64,000 nt of DNA from Candidatus Paracaedibacteraceae bacterium (GTDB taxonomy: Bacteria > Pseudomonadota > Alphaproteobacteria > Paracaedibacterales > CAIOTO01): contig JAUYTZ010000006.1 of NCBI GenBank assembly GCA_030694965.1, forward strand, positions 115,121 to 179,120. The letters are read 5' to 3'. How positions within the stretch are numbered: the stretch's first letter is position 1; each line of letters opens with the position of its first letter. A program made the translations under genes and the position numbers. Positions 55,989 to 63,727 of this stretch are shown here, piece after piece. Under the pieces are notes generated by a model that did no database searches, was not told the DNA's origin, and saw only the letters and a list, made by a program, of their open reading frames with translations.

Positions 55989-56027
55989 TTAAAGCGGCTT
56001 TCTTAAACTGAAAGTCGCTTTTTTTTA
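55989..56027 (+). terminator. Rho-independent terminator
   Basis: AAAGCGGCTTTC, a 7-base loop and GAAAGTCGCTTT form a long stem with one mismatch, followed by a T-run. Confidence 0.8.
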
Positions 56028-56128
56028 GATTAAAAAATATTTTAGTTTGCCTTAAGTTAATTAATTTTTAATAATCCAGTGCTAATTTAACAGTAAATAT
56101 AAACGCTATCTAAGCAAAGAATTATTTT

Positions 56129-56944
56129 ATGAAGAAACACATCTTAATTGCATTTCTATGTGCAACAAGCATCAGTCAGATTAGTTTTATCAGTGAAAGC
56201 TATGCTGCAGAGGCTTCAACAGAACAAAGTGCACAAGAACTATTTAATGCATTATCTCTTGCACAAAAAAAAAGAATTAGTGCTGTTGCCGAACTCTTTT
56301 TTTATGTAAAACCAACAAAGATAACTTCTGCAAAAGCAAATTTCGTTCAAAAAGCACTTGAATTAAAAGCATATGCTGCAACAAATCCTGTAGATGGAGG
56401 AAATATTGAACTAGAAGAAAAATTGTTAAACGCGGATTTTATGGATAAAATAAAAGATTCAAATAAACAACGCAATATCAAACTTGTTGATATCATTTCA
56501 AAAAGAAATGAATATCTAACTTCTAGTCCTTCACGCGCAGCTACCACTGAATCTGCCCCTCGCGCTACTGATCCTATTTTAAGTGAACTTGATGATAATT
56601 TATTTGAATCTTCCACAAAAAGAGGCAAAACAACGCGCGAGGTTGAGTGGAAAAATTTAGAGGGGATAGCTAATCTCAATCTAAAAGAGGAAAGAGCTCT
56701 TGCTGCACGCGCTCAAGGAAAAATAGCTAAGAAAGAAGCAAAAGAGTCATATGAACGAAGCAGAAGTAAAGAACTTAATGCACGAGAAATGGAACTAACA
56801 ATACAACATCTAGAACGTATAGATCGCGCAAAAGCATATTTACTTGCACAAGATATTCTTCCTCAAATGAAAATCCGTATACACCAAATGGCAAATTCTT
56901 ACGACATATTAGAATTAGCAAGAAGTAAAGGTTTTTCTGAATAA
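56129..56944 (+). CDS. Exported protein with C-terminal IPQMKIRIR-type module (second of three)
   Basis: 271 residues. The signal peptide 'ILIAFLCATSISQISFISES' is very like that of the preceding gene. The middle is helical and charged, with a probable coiled coil around residues 180-230 ('ARAQGKIAKKEAKESYERSR'). The last ~40 residues read 'RAKAYLLAQDILPQMKIRIH' then 'YDILELARSKGF', the shared module. No enzyme motif is visible. The related signal peptides and tails suggest tandem duplication followed by replacement of the middles. Confidence 0.6.
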   Translation: MKKHILIAFLCATSISQISFISESYAAEASTEQSAQELFNALSLAQKKRISAVAELFFYVKPTKITSAKANFVQKALELKAYAATNPVDGGNIELEEKLLNADFMDKIKDSNKQRNIKLVDIISKRNEYLTSSPSRAATTESAPRATDPILSELDDNLFESSTKRGKTTREVEWKNLEGIANLNLKEERALAARAQGKIAKKEAKESYERSRSKELNAREMELTIQHLERIDRAKAYLLAQDILPQMKIRIHQMANSYDILELARSKGFSE

Positions 56945-56977
56945 TATTTTAAAATCCTACTTAATAATACTAAACAT

Positions 56978-57008
56978 AGCGACTTTCACAATTGAAGGTC
57001 GTTTTTTA
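56978..57008 (+). terminator. Rho-independent terminator
   Basis: AGCGACTTTC, a 6-base loop, GAAGGTCG(T) and a T-run. Confidence 0.65.
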
Positions 57009-57153
57009 TTTATTCATACGTGAACTTTCTCTCTTGTTAAAATGTAAAAAAGATGCAAAAATCCCAAAATGATATAAATCACTAAAAATGATTCTAATAT
57101 CATAAATTTATTTAATATAAAAATTCATTTTAGAAAATAAAAGAGGATAAAGC

Positions 57154-57870
57154 ATGAATATAAAGTTTTTATACACATTTGCAATTTTAAACATTGCCAC
57201 ATCCATTGGCGCATACGCAATGGATGCAAATGAGCTAGAAGATGCTCAAATTAATTGTAACAATACGAACGTAGAACGCGCAAGGGAATTTTTGATAGCA
57301 AGCACGGCAATTCCTCAAATGAAAATAAGCATACGCAGCAACAATAACGATGCTGAAATTTTAGAACAAGCAGCAGCTAAAGGCTTTGATACAACAGGAG
57401 CAACTGCAGACGTTCCACCAGTTGACACAACAACTGCAGACGTTCCACCAGTTGATGCTCCAGTAGACGCACCAGTTGATGCACCAGTTGATGCTCCAGT
57501 AGATGCACCAGTAGATGCACCAGTTGATGCTCCAGTAGACGCACCAGTTGATGCACCAGTTGATGCTCCAGTAGACGCACCAGTTGATGCTCCAGTAAAC
57601 GCACCAGTTGATGCTCCAGTAAACGCACCAGTTGATGCTCCAGTAAACGCACCAGTTGATGCTCCAGTAAACGCACCAGTTGCAACATCAACTTCAACAG
57701 TAGCAGATGCTCAAGCAGCAGCTGATGCTTTACCTGAAGGCTCATCACACCGTAACCGCGCAGCAGTATTTCTTACTACAATGGGTATTAACACACTTGA
57801 CGATAGAGGAAATGAACTAAACTCAGCAAGCGTTCGCGCACGTGCAACTGAATTAGGTTGGACACAATAA
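57154..57870 (+). CDS. Exported PVDA-repeat protein with IPQMKIRIR-type module (third of three)
   Basis: 238 residues. A signal peptide ends near 'GAYAMDAN'. Here the shared module comes first ('RAREFLIASTAIPQMKISIR', 'NDAEILEQAAAKGF', residues ~40-85). A 19-unit tetrapeptide repeat PV(D/N)A fills residues ~99-174, a stiff, acidic Pro-rich spacer. The C-terminal ~40 residues ('RNRAAVFLTTMGI', 'SASVRARATELGW') look like a second, diverged copy of the module. This is consistent with two small domains joined by a rod. It has its own terminator. Ribosome site AGAGGA is well placed before the ATG. Confidence 0.65.
   Translation: MNIKFLYTFAILNIATSIGAYAMDANELEDAQINCNNTNVERAREFLIASTAIPQMKISIRSNNNDAEILEQAAAKGFDTTGATADVPPVDTTTADVPPVDAPVDAPVDAPVDAPVDAPVDAPVDAPVDAPVDAPVDAPVDAPVDAPVNAPVDAPVNAPVDAPVNAPVDAPVNAPVATSTSTVADAQAAADALPEGSSHRNRAAVFLTTMGINTLDDRGNELNSASVRARATELGWTQ
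57448..57675 (+). repeat. 12-base tandem repeat, 19 units (encodes PVDA/PVNA)
   Basis: Exactly 228 bases of CCAGTWGAYGCW-type units. The first part encodes mainly PVDA; the last eight units alternate PVDA and PVNA, a 24-base higher-order repeat that indicates recent duplication in pairs. Confidence 0.9.
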
Positions 57871-57901
57871 GCTCAAGCTCAACAAAGATAAAAATAAAGA
57901 T

Positions 57902-57930
57902 AAAAAGGCCCTTTTTTAGGGGCTTTTTAT
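57902..57930. terminator. Terminator between the PVDA gene and rsmE
   Basis: AAAAAGGCCC, a short loop, GGGGCTTTTT. Tracts on both sides suit both convergent genes. Confidence 0.75.
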
Positions 57931-57948
57931 TTACCATAAATAAACCAA

Positions 57949-58671
57949 CTAACGAAGCATCGATATCGCACCAGCGCCTACGATCACAGCCGTCTCCGCC
58001 CTAAGGACTGTTTTACCAAGTGACACACAACTAATTTTAGGCATACGTTCAACTAAATCCTTTTCAGCCTTTGAAAAGCCTCCCTCAGGCCCCACAATAA
58101 ACGTGCACGGCGCGCTTCGATCATGCCTAGCCAACGTTTCAGTAAAACTGCGCGCATTTGAACGCTCCATCGCAATAAATACCAACTCTTCCACAGCGCA
58201 TGATTCTAGAAACGCACTAAATGGCATTGGATCTAATAGTTCGGGTACGCTCAAACGCTCACACTGCTGCGACGCCTGCTTTAACTGACGCGTAACCTTA
58301 TCGTTATGCACATTATACTTTTGCGAAAAATCGGTAGTTATTGGCTGAAAATGGGTCACACCAAGCTCTGTTCCTTTTTCAAATACGAGTGACATTGCAT
58401 CATGCTTAAGCGGCGCGTATACAAGGCGTGTAAAAGGCTCAACAATTGGCTGCCGTAATATTTTTTGCAATTGAACGGCACAACTTGACTTTGTAACATT
58501 TACTAAGGTGCCAGACCATTCCCCTGCCCGCTCGTTATAAACCACAACCTCATCTCCGGCTTTCAAGCGTAAAACACGCAATAAGTAATGGCATTCGTCT
58601 GCTGGCAGTACTATTTTATCAAGTTGCGTCTTGTCATTCACTTGGAATGAAAGGTAAAGTCGTGTTGTCAC
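57949..58671 (-). CDS. rsmE: 16S rRNA m3U1498 methyltransferase RsmE
   Basis: A SPOUT-class methyltransferase. The N-terminal PUA-like part has 'ECHYLLRVLRLKAGDEV', and the knot region has 'FIVGPEGGFSKAEKD' and 'SLGKTVLRAETAVI'. At ~240 residues it is full length. The start is taken as GTG 58671 ('TTRLYLSF' follows, the usual RsmE opening), with AGGGCC about 9 bases before. The longer frame to 58701 would overlap the divergent ubiA start. It diverges from ubiA by only 18 bases. Confidence 0.92.
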   Translation of the reverse strand: MTTRLYLSFQVNDKTQLDKIVLPADECHYLLRVLRLKAGDEVVVYNERAGEWSGTLVNVTKSSCAVQLQKILRQPIVEPFTRLVYAPLKHDAMSLVFEKGTELGVTHFQPITTDFSQKYNVHNDKVTRQLKQASQQCERLSVPELLDPMPFSAFLESCAVEELVFIAMERSNARSFTETLARHDRSAPCTFIVGPEGGFSKAEKDLVERMPKISCVSLGKTVLRAETAVIVGAGAISMLR

Positions 58672-58689
58672 GTTTATAGGCCCTATTTT

Positions 58690-59520
58690 ATGAAAAATCA
58701 AATTCGATTATACCTTCAACTAATGCGTTTTGACAAACCCATTGGCAGAATACTACTCGCATGGCCATGCCTTTGGGGAATTGCACACAGCTACCACGCC
58801 TCAAACGCACCAATTTCTAGCTGTCTTGTCTATAGTGCCCTTTTAATTGCAGGCGCTTTCATCATGAGCGCTTTTGGTTGCATCATTAATGACATCGCTG
58901 ACAAGGAATTTGACAAGCATGTTGAACGCACAAAAATGCGCCCACTTGCCGCAAAGATATTAACCATTAAACAAGCGTTAGGCTGCGCTTGCATTTTAGG
59001 GACATTAGCTCTTGGCATATTCACCCTCTTGCCAATCCAAGCAAAATTGTATGCTGGAATCGGAACTGTGCTTCTTTTCATATACCCTTATATGAAACGA
59101 ATCAGCTACTACCCGCAGGTCATCCTAGGGCTGGCTTTTAATACAGGAATCCTTGTGGGCTATGCATGCCTATCAGGAGCGCCCACAGAACGTGTATGGT
59201 GGCTATATGGGTGCGGAGCGTTATGGACAATTGCCTACGATACAATTTATGCGTTTCAAGATATTAAAGATGATAAAAAAATAGGCATAAAATCGACGGC
59301 GATTCGTTTTGAAAAATATCCAAATATTATGGTTGGCACATGTTATGCTCTAGGCTTTATATGCTTGTATTTTAGTAAAAGTCAAGTTAGTACTGCACTT
59401 ATTATGTATGCAATTTTCGCCATATATACGATTTTTATGTGGTATCCAAAAGACATAACCTCAAGCTTGAGCTTTTTTAAAAAACATGCTTTTTTTAGTA
59501 TTTTTGGAATATTCCCATAG
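58690..59520 (+). CDS. ubiA: 4-hydroxybenzoate polyprenyltransferase UbiA
   Basis: A membrane prenyltransferase that attaches the polyprenyl chain to 4-hydroxybenzoate in ubiquinone synthesis. The opening 'LYLQLMRFDKPIGRILLAWP' and the two Asp-rich motifs, 'INDIADKEFDKHVERTKMRP' and 'YDTIYAFQDIKDDKKIGIKS', are intact. About eight transmembrane helices are visible. The C-terminus is Phe/Ile-rich and lacks the 'NRxxG' common at the end of UbiA, so the last few residues have diverged. Retained ubiquinone synthesis implies aerobic or microaerobic respiration. Confidence 0.92.
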   Translation: MKNQIRLYLQLMRFDKPIGRILLAWPCLWGIAHSYHASNAPISSCLVYSALLIAGAFIMSAFGCIINDIADKEFDKHVERTKMRPLAAKILTIKQALGCACILGTLALGIFTLLPIQAKLYAGIGTVLLFIYPYMKRISYYPQVILGLAFNTGILVGYACLSGAPTERVWWLYGCGALWTIAYDTIYAFQDIKDDKKIGIKSTAIRFEKYPNIMVGTCYALGFICLYFSKSQVSTALIMYAIFAIYTIFMWYPKDITSSLSFFKKHAFFSIFGIFP

Positions 59521-59591
59521 AGACACACTGTTTCAGTGCAGCAAAAATCACATCATCACATATATTTTTTTATCGTTCCAATTCTTTTGTC

Positions 59592-59611
59592 ATTCCCGCG
59601 TAGGTGGGAAT
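59592..59611. repeat. Palindromic REP-like unit
   Basis: ATTCCCGCGTAGGTGGGAAT is an imperfect palindrome of the 'CATTCCCGCG...GGGAATCCA' kind dispersed in many proteobacterial genomes. One copy is seen here. Confidence 0.6.
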
Positions 59612-59697
59612 CCAATAAATAATTTAGCAAAAAGATATGCTGCATATATACTGAATCGCCGTCTTCACGAAAATGGCAATATAAATTTCATCCGCAC

Positions 59698-59727
59698 AAA
59701 AAAAGGCCCGCATAAAGCGGGCTTTTT
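59698..59727. terminator. Bidirectional terminator between ubiA and the omp gene
   Basis: An A-run with GGCCCGC, loop ATAAA, GCGGGCT and a T-run. Confidence 0.85.
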
Positions 59728-59749
59728 GATTGAATGAAAAGTAACAAGC

Positions 59750-60610
59750 TTAGAACTTGAAACCAACAGCCAATTGAACTCTATGTTGTGATGTTTTAAA
59801 TGTATGTGTAGCAGTTGAACCATTATACATATTATATGAATAACCATTTGTATTTTGAACCAACGTAATTTTTGGCCCCATTAGGTATGCATATTCACCG
59901 CGCACGAACATTTTACCCATGTAAACTTCCATACCAACACCTGGTGCAAATGATAGTTTCTTCTTAGAAGCAGTAGTTGCAAGAGATGATGCAGCAATAG
60001 CAGCAGCGCCCGCATTTGCATTACCGCTTGCAGCATTCACGTTAGTTACGTTATTTGCCAAAACAAGTGATGTTGTATTTGGGTTAACTGCAGCTGTCCA
60101 TTTACCATATTCAATACCTAAACGTGCGTACAATTGTGTGCTTGGTGTAAGCATGAAACCAATACGTGGTGCAAAACCAAAAAATGACTTACGCTTTACT
60201 GTTGATGTCCAAAGACCGCCTTCAACTGAGCTTCCAGAACCTTTATCATCATATACTTTTACAGTTGATGAATCAAAGCCGCCATAAATTTCACCACCAA
60301 AAACCGTGGAACCTTTTTGAAAATTATAACCAGCCATTAAACCAAATATACCAGCAGCTTTACCAGCATCAGTATTTACTAAACGAGATTCAGCAGAATC
60401 AGTTGTAGCTACTAAATTTCCATTACTTGTATTGAGGTTATAAAAAGTCCCGCCAGCTTGAACTTTTGACTTCACGTTCGTGTTAGCAACACCAGCGCTT
60501 GCACCAAGATAAAACCCATGAGCAGCAGGCTTAGAATCAGTTGCGTTTGCAACAGTTACTACTGAAACCATAGCAGCTGTAGCAAGTAATGTATTAAATA
60601 AATTTTTCAT
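59750..60610 (-). CDS. Outer-membrane beta-barrel protein, paralogue 1
   Basis: 286 residues from ATG 60610 (AAGGA 9 bases before). A signal peptide 'LFNTLLATAAMVSVVTVANA' is followed by 'HGFYLGASAGVANTNVK', 'GIFGLMAGYNFQKGSTVFGG' and 'GFAPRIGFML', and the last strand 'HRVQLAVGFKF' ends in Phe. It is the paralogue of the next gene: strands such as 'GGxxGxANTNVK', 'FGGExxGGFDS', 'KWTxxV' and 'ATHTFKxxQ' match throughout. This is an eight-stranded OMP_b-brl-type barrel. Extra Ala/Asn-rich loop sequence accounts for its greater length. The function is unknown; such proteins are often the main surface antigens of host-associated alphaproteobacteria. Confidence 0.8.
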   Translation of the reverse strand: MKNLFNTLLATAAMVSVVTVANATDSKPAAHGFYLGASAGVANTNVKSKVQAGGTFYNLNTSNGNLVATTDSAESRLVNTDAGKAAGIFGLMAGYNFQKGSTVFGGEIYGGFDSSTVKVYDDKGSGSSVEGGLWTSTVKRKSFFGFAPRIGFMLTPSTQLYARLGIEYGKWTAAVNPNTTSLVLANNVTNVNAASGNANAGAAAIAASSLATTASKKKLSFAPGVGMEVYMGKMFVRGEYAYLMGPKITLVQNTNGYSYNMYNGSTATHTFKTSQHRVQLAVGFKF

Positions 60611-60640
60611 TTTTTTAATCCTTATTTGTTTAAATAACAA

Positions 60641-60668
60641 GAGCGCTTAGAGTTGCCCCCTTGCGCTC
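60641..60668 (-). promoter_or_regulatory. 5'UTR hairpin of omp paralogue 1
   Basis: GAGCGC and GCGCTC form a perfect 6-bp stem around a 16-base loop, between the predicted promoter and the ribosome site. It may stabilise the mRNA or be a regulatory site. Confidence 0.45.
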
Positions 60669-60673
60669 CTGTG

Positions 60674-60703
60674 ATAATATTGACTTGCGGATTAACATGT
60701 CAA
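60674..60703 (-). promoter_or_regulatory. Sigma70-type promoter of omp paralogue 1
   Basis: On the minus strand TTGACA (60703-60698), an 18-base spacer and TATTAT (60679-60674). The -35 is a perfect match, which suits a highly expressed outer-membrane protein. Confidence 0.6.
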
Positions 60704-60739
60704 CACAAATCATTCATTATTAAGTTAGTTTTATTCAAA

Positions 60740-61498
60740 CTAGAACTTGTAACCAACACCAACTTTAAATGCGTTTTGTGTAACTTTGAAAGTGTGTGTT
60801 GCCAAAGTACCTTGATTGCTGCCATTTACTGACGTATCTTGCTTTACAGTAACGCTTGGACCAAATAAGTAGCTGTATTCAGCACGTAAGAACAAGTTCT
60901 TAGTGATGTAAGTTTCTAGACCTAGACCTGGAGCAAAGCTAATTGATTTCTTGTTTACAGTGAATGGGCCTTTTGAAGCCGCGCCAACCACAGCAGTAGA
61001 ACCACCAGCATTAGGACCAACGACTACGCTTGAAGTCCACTTACCAGCTTCAGCAGCTAAACGAACATAAACTAATGTGTTTGCATTAACAAAACCACCA
61101 ACGCGTGCAGCTAAACCATAATAGTTTTGACGCTTTACTTGCGCTTTAGGGAATGAAGATGCAAGTTGACCTGTCGCAGTGTCATCATATGCTGTTACTT
61201 TTGCTGAATCAAATCCACCAAATGCTTCACCACCAAAATACATTGAACCAACTTGCATGCCATAACCAGCAAACAAACCGAACAATCCGTTCATGCTACC
61301 AGCTTGGTTGTTAAAATTATTAACATTCGTAGCTGCAAGTGCTGCGCCAGCTGCATTTGATGTAACAAAACCATACTTTACATTTGTATTAGCCGCACCA
61401 ACGTTACCACCAACGTAAGCACCAGTTTTTGATTCTGCAGCAAATACTGAACCAGTCAAAGCTGATACAGTTAATAATGCACATACTAAATTTTTCAT
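60740..61498 (-). CDS. Outer-membrane beta-barrel protein, paralogue 2
   Basis: 252 residues. The signal peptide 'LVCALLTVSALTGSVFA' has AGGAG 7 bases before the ATG. Strands include 'GAYVGGNVGAANTNVKYGF', 'LFGLFAGYGMQVGSMYFGGE' and 'YYGLAARVGGFV', and the last strand is 'NAFKVGVGYKF'. It is closely related to the gene just downstream and arose with it by tandem duplication. The two differ mainly in loop sequences, as expected if the loops face host recognition. The codon choice and strong ribosome site suggest high expression. Ligand unknown. Confidence 0.8.
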   Translation of the reverse strand: MKNLVCALLTVSALTGSVFAAESKTGAYVGGNVGAANTNVKYGFVTSNAAGAALAATNVNNFNNQAGSMNGLFGLFAGYGMQVGSMYFGGEAFGGFDSAKVTAYDDTATGQLASSFPKAQVKRQNYYGLAARVGGFVNANTLVYVRLAAEAGKWTSSVVVGPNAGGSTAVVGAASKGPFTVNKKSISFAPGLGLETYITKNLFLRAEYSYLFGPSVTVKQDTSVNGSNQGTLATHTFKVTQNAFKVGVGYKF

Positions 61499-61526
61499 TA
61501 TAGACTCCTAAATAATCGATGTTTAT

Positions 61527-61541
61527 GACGCACCCTGCGTC
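61527..61541 (-). promoter_or_regulatory. 5'UTR hairpin of omp paralogue 2
   Basis: GACGCA, loop CCC, TGCGTC: a tight 6-bp stem about 30 bases before the ATG. The other paralogue has a hairpin in a similar place with a different sequence. Confidence 0.45.
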
Positions 61542-61759
61542 GCTCTACTCTTCCTTTTTACCTAATTTCAATCATTGCGAACACTCTTAATTATCCCCAC
61601 AGCTTTTCTAATTATTTTAATGTTGTGAAAATGACACATTTTATGAATATTTTATTAATATATTTATCAAAAAGGCCCAGGATTAGTAAAAAAACTTCAT
61701 CACCAATATTTTACAAATAATGTTGAAATAAAAAAATATTTCCACGGGAACATGGCTAT

Positions 61760-62242
61760 ATGGACATCACACAAGAATTTTTAATGCTCTATGAAGAAGC
61801 AAAAGCGACCAGCGATTTTAGCCTCGCCTTTCAAATCTTAAAACATATAGCAAAAACAAAAACACCAGATATATCCATCACAGAACTTTCCAATGACAAA
61901 CTTATAAGGCTAATGAATGTGTGCGAAGAAAATTTTAATGAGGATGAAAAAATAGCCCCATCTCAGTTTGAAATAAAAAAAGAAAACTGTTTCATGCGTG
62001 ACCGCAATCCAAAACAAGCATTGCTGGGTCAACACCAATTGACGCCATCGCCATCCTCCATTTCATATCAAAAGGAACATCAAAGACCAACCCCTCTGTT
62101 GGTTGAATCAACAACCACATATTCTCTGCCATCTCCGCCTCAAGTTGGCCTGTATTCCAACTCACATAGCCTAATGTCACAATTGTTTTTACAGGGCCAT
62201 TCCCCTGCCCTAATGCTTTTAAAACATCAAGCGTTGATGTAA
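61760..62242 (+). CDS. Unknown ORF, 160 codons; the last 250 bases run antisense into yqgE
   Basis: The first ~77 codons lie outside yqgE and look like real coding: 'FLMLYEEAKATSDFSLAFQI' and 'LSNDKLIRLMNVCEENFNED' form amphipathic helices, loosely like the helical segment of phage small-terminase proteins. From 61992 the frame crosses the 3' part of yqgE on the other strand and becomes Pro/Ser/His-rich, as shadow reading does. Either the gene lost its own stop or two genes overlap tail to tail. The start ATG has only a weak ribosome site. Confidence 0.35.
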   Translation: MDITQEFLMLYEEAKATSDFSLAFQILKHIAKTKTPDISITELSNDKLIRLMNVCEENFNEDEKIAPSQFEIKKENCFMRDRNPKQALLGQHQLTPSPSSISYQKEHQRPTPLLVESTTTYSLPSPPQVGLYSNSHSLMSQLFLQGHSPALMLLKHQALM

Positions 62243-62582
62243 CACCAGTTGTGTCATCCACAACGACTGTTGTTTCTATGTGATAATCAAGGCTGTGCAA
62301 AACAAATCCTCGACTAACCTCAATTGGGCCACCATAAATTACAGGAATTTCAGGACAATTATACATCATCGGCACATTAACTTGCTTTAGCAAATCACTT
62401 AATACAAGCCCACTTAAAGGTTTATTAAGAACTAACCCCATTGACCCTGTTGAATCATGACCACAAATATAAATAACACTTTGATGAAACCGTGAATCCT
62501 GCATATACGGCATTGCAACCAACATTTTTCCAGGGAAAACAATAGTATCACGCGAATTCATTTTTGAATATTTTTTCTTCAA
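61992..62582 (-). CDS. YqgE/AlgH family protein
   Basis: 196 residues, the usual length. Motifs are 'FPGKMLVAMPYMQDSRFHQS', 'MGLVLNKPLSGL', 'IYGGPIEVSRGFVLHS' and the ending 'GVDPAMLVLDCGHA'. It is a conserved proteobacterial protein of uncertain function, once linked to alginate control. The start is ambiguous: TTG 62582 has AAAAGG 8 bases before it, whereas ATG 62561 has no clear site. Its last 250 bases face an overlapping frame on the plus strand. Confidence 0.88.
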   Translation of the reverse strand: MKKKYSKMNSRDTIVFPGKMLVAMPYMQDSRFHQSVIYICGHDSTGSMGLVLNKPLSGLVLSDLLKQVNVPMMYNCPEIPVIYGGPIEVSRGFVLHSLDYHIETTVVVDDTTGVTSTLDVLKALGQGNGPVKTIVTLGYVSWNTGQLEAEMAENMWLLIQPTEGLVFDVPFDMKWRMAMASIGVDPAMLVLDCGHA

Positions 62583-62665
62583 AGTATTTACCTTTTTCTT
62601 TAATTACTTTAATAATAATCTATAATTATTACAAAAAGATTAATTAAACTAAATTTTTATAGAGC

Positions 62666-62694
62666 TTGAGATTTTTTCTTATTCCACATACTAT
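62666..62694 (+). promoter_or_regulatory. Sigma70-type promoter of rpoH
   Basis: TTGAGA, a 17-base spacer and TACTAT, 34 bases before the rpoH ATG. CTTGA at the -35 also allows partial reading by a heat-shock sigma factor. Confidence 0.55.
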
Positions 62695-62727
62695 AGTATT
62701 AATCGATAGATAAATGCGAAGGTACAA

Positions 62728-63600
62728 ATGTCGTTTTTTCGAGATAACGACCATGATTCCCAATATATACGTAAAGTAAAAGAAATCCCCATGCTTTCTA
62801 ATGAGGAAGAAGTTACTTTAGCACGTGCATGGCGAGATACAATGGATAGACCCTCTGCTGAAAAATTGATCAATGCACACCTTAGGCTTGTGGCAAAAGT
62901 TGCAGCCGGGTATCGCGGGTACGGCCTTCCTTTAAGTGATCTCATCGCTGAGGGCAACATAGGCATGCTTCAAGCTATGAAGCATTATGATCCAGAAAAA
63001 GGATTTCGTCTATCAACTTATGCTGTTTGGTGGATTCGCGCAAGCATTCAGGAACATATCCTTCATAATTGGTCGCTTATTAAAATAGGAACAACATCAT
63101 CGCAAAAAAAATTGTTCTTTAAATTGCGCGCAACAAGCGCAGCTATTCGAAAGATACATCAAGAAGAATCATTAACCCCTGAAGTTGTGGCGGCTATCGC
63201 CAAAAAACTTAACGTACGTGAGGATGAAGTTATCCACATGAGTCAACGACTCACAAAAGATCACTCCCTTAACACAACCATGGGCAATGACTCTGAAAAT
63301 CCAACAGAATGGATTGAATGGCTTGTTGATGAACGCGACAATCAAGAAATTGCACTTATGCAACGCGATGAAATGAGCAAACGCCGCGAGCTCTTTAAAA
63401 AGGCAATGGAATGTTTAAATGACCGTGAACGTGTGGTCATTCAAAAACGACGTCTTTTTGAACCACCAAAAACACTTGAAGAAGTTGCTGGGCAACTTAA
63501 CATTTCACGTGAACGTGTGCGTCAAATTGAAAATGTTTCTTTTGCAAAATTACAAAAACATATTCGCATGCTCTTGACGCCACATCCTCATAATGTATAG
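62728..63600 (+). CDS. rpoH: RNA polymerase heat-shock sigma factor RpoH (sigma-32)
   Basis: 290 residues. Region 2 includes 'LINAHLRLVAKVAAGYRGYG', 'DLIAEGNIGMLQAMKHYDPE' and 'STYAVWWIRASIQEHI'. The RpoH box 'QKKLFFKLR' separates it from primary sigma factors. Region 4 has 'EEVAGQLNISRERVRQIENV'. It directs polymerase to chaperone and protease genes. It is complete and stands alone, with a visible promoter upstream. Confidence 0.96.
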   Translation: MSFFRDNDHDSQYIRKVKEIPMLSNEEEVTLARAWRDTMDRPSAEKLINAHLRLVAKVAAGYRGYGLPLSDLIAEGNIGMLQAMKHYDPEKGFRLSTYAVWWIRASIQEHILHNWSLIKIGTTSSQKKLFFKLRATSAAIRKIHQEESLTPEVVAAIAKKLNVREDEVIHMSQRLTKDHSLNTTMGNDSENPTEWIEWLVDERDNQEIALMQRDEMSKRRELFKKAMECLNDRERVVIQKRRLFEPPKTLEEVAGQLNISRERVRQIENVSFAKLQKHIRMLLTPHPHNV

Positions 63601-63648
63601 ATAAAAGTCGACTTATAATTAGTTACATGATACAATAAAAAAAATGTT

Positions 63649-63727
63649 CAGCTTAGTTTACAAGAGATAATCAGCTTAGTTTACAAGAGATAATCAGCTT
63701 AATTTACAAGAGATAATTAACTTAATT
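63649..63727. repeat. 23-base tandem repeat, three copies plus a truncated fourth
   Basis: Units CAGCTTARTTTACAAGAGATAAT begin at 63649, 63672 and 63695, the third with one change. A decayed fourth runs from 63718 and stops at 63727, exactly where the IS end begins. There are no spacers, so this is not a CRISPR. Confidence 0.85.

Noticed and set aside
57377..57748. Minus-strand ORF with 'LLEHQLVR' repeats
   Set aside because: It is the complement of the PVDA 12-base repeat; not a gene.
63649..63727. Possible CRISPR array
   Set aside because: The 23-base units are directly adjacent with no spacers. The 28-base units at 15629 likewise have none.
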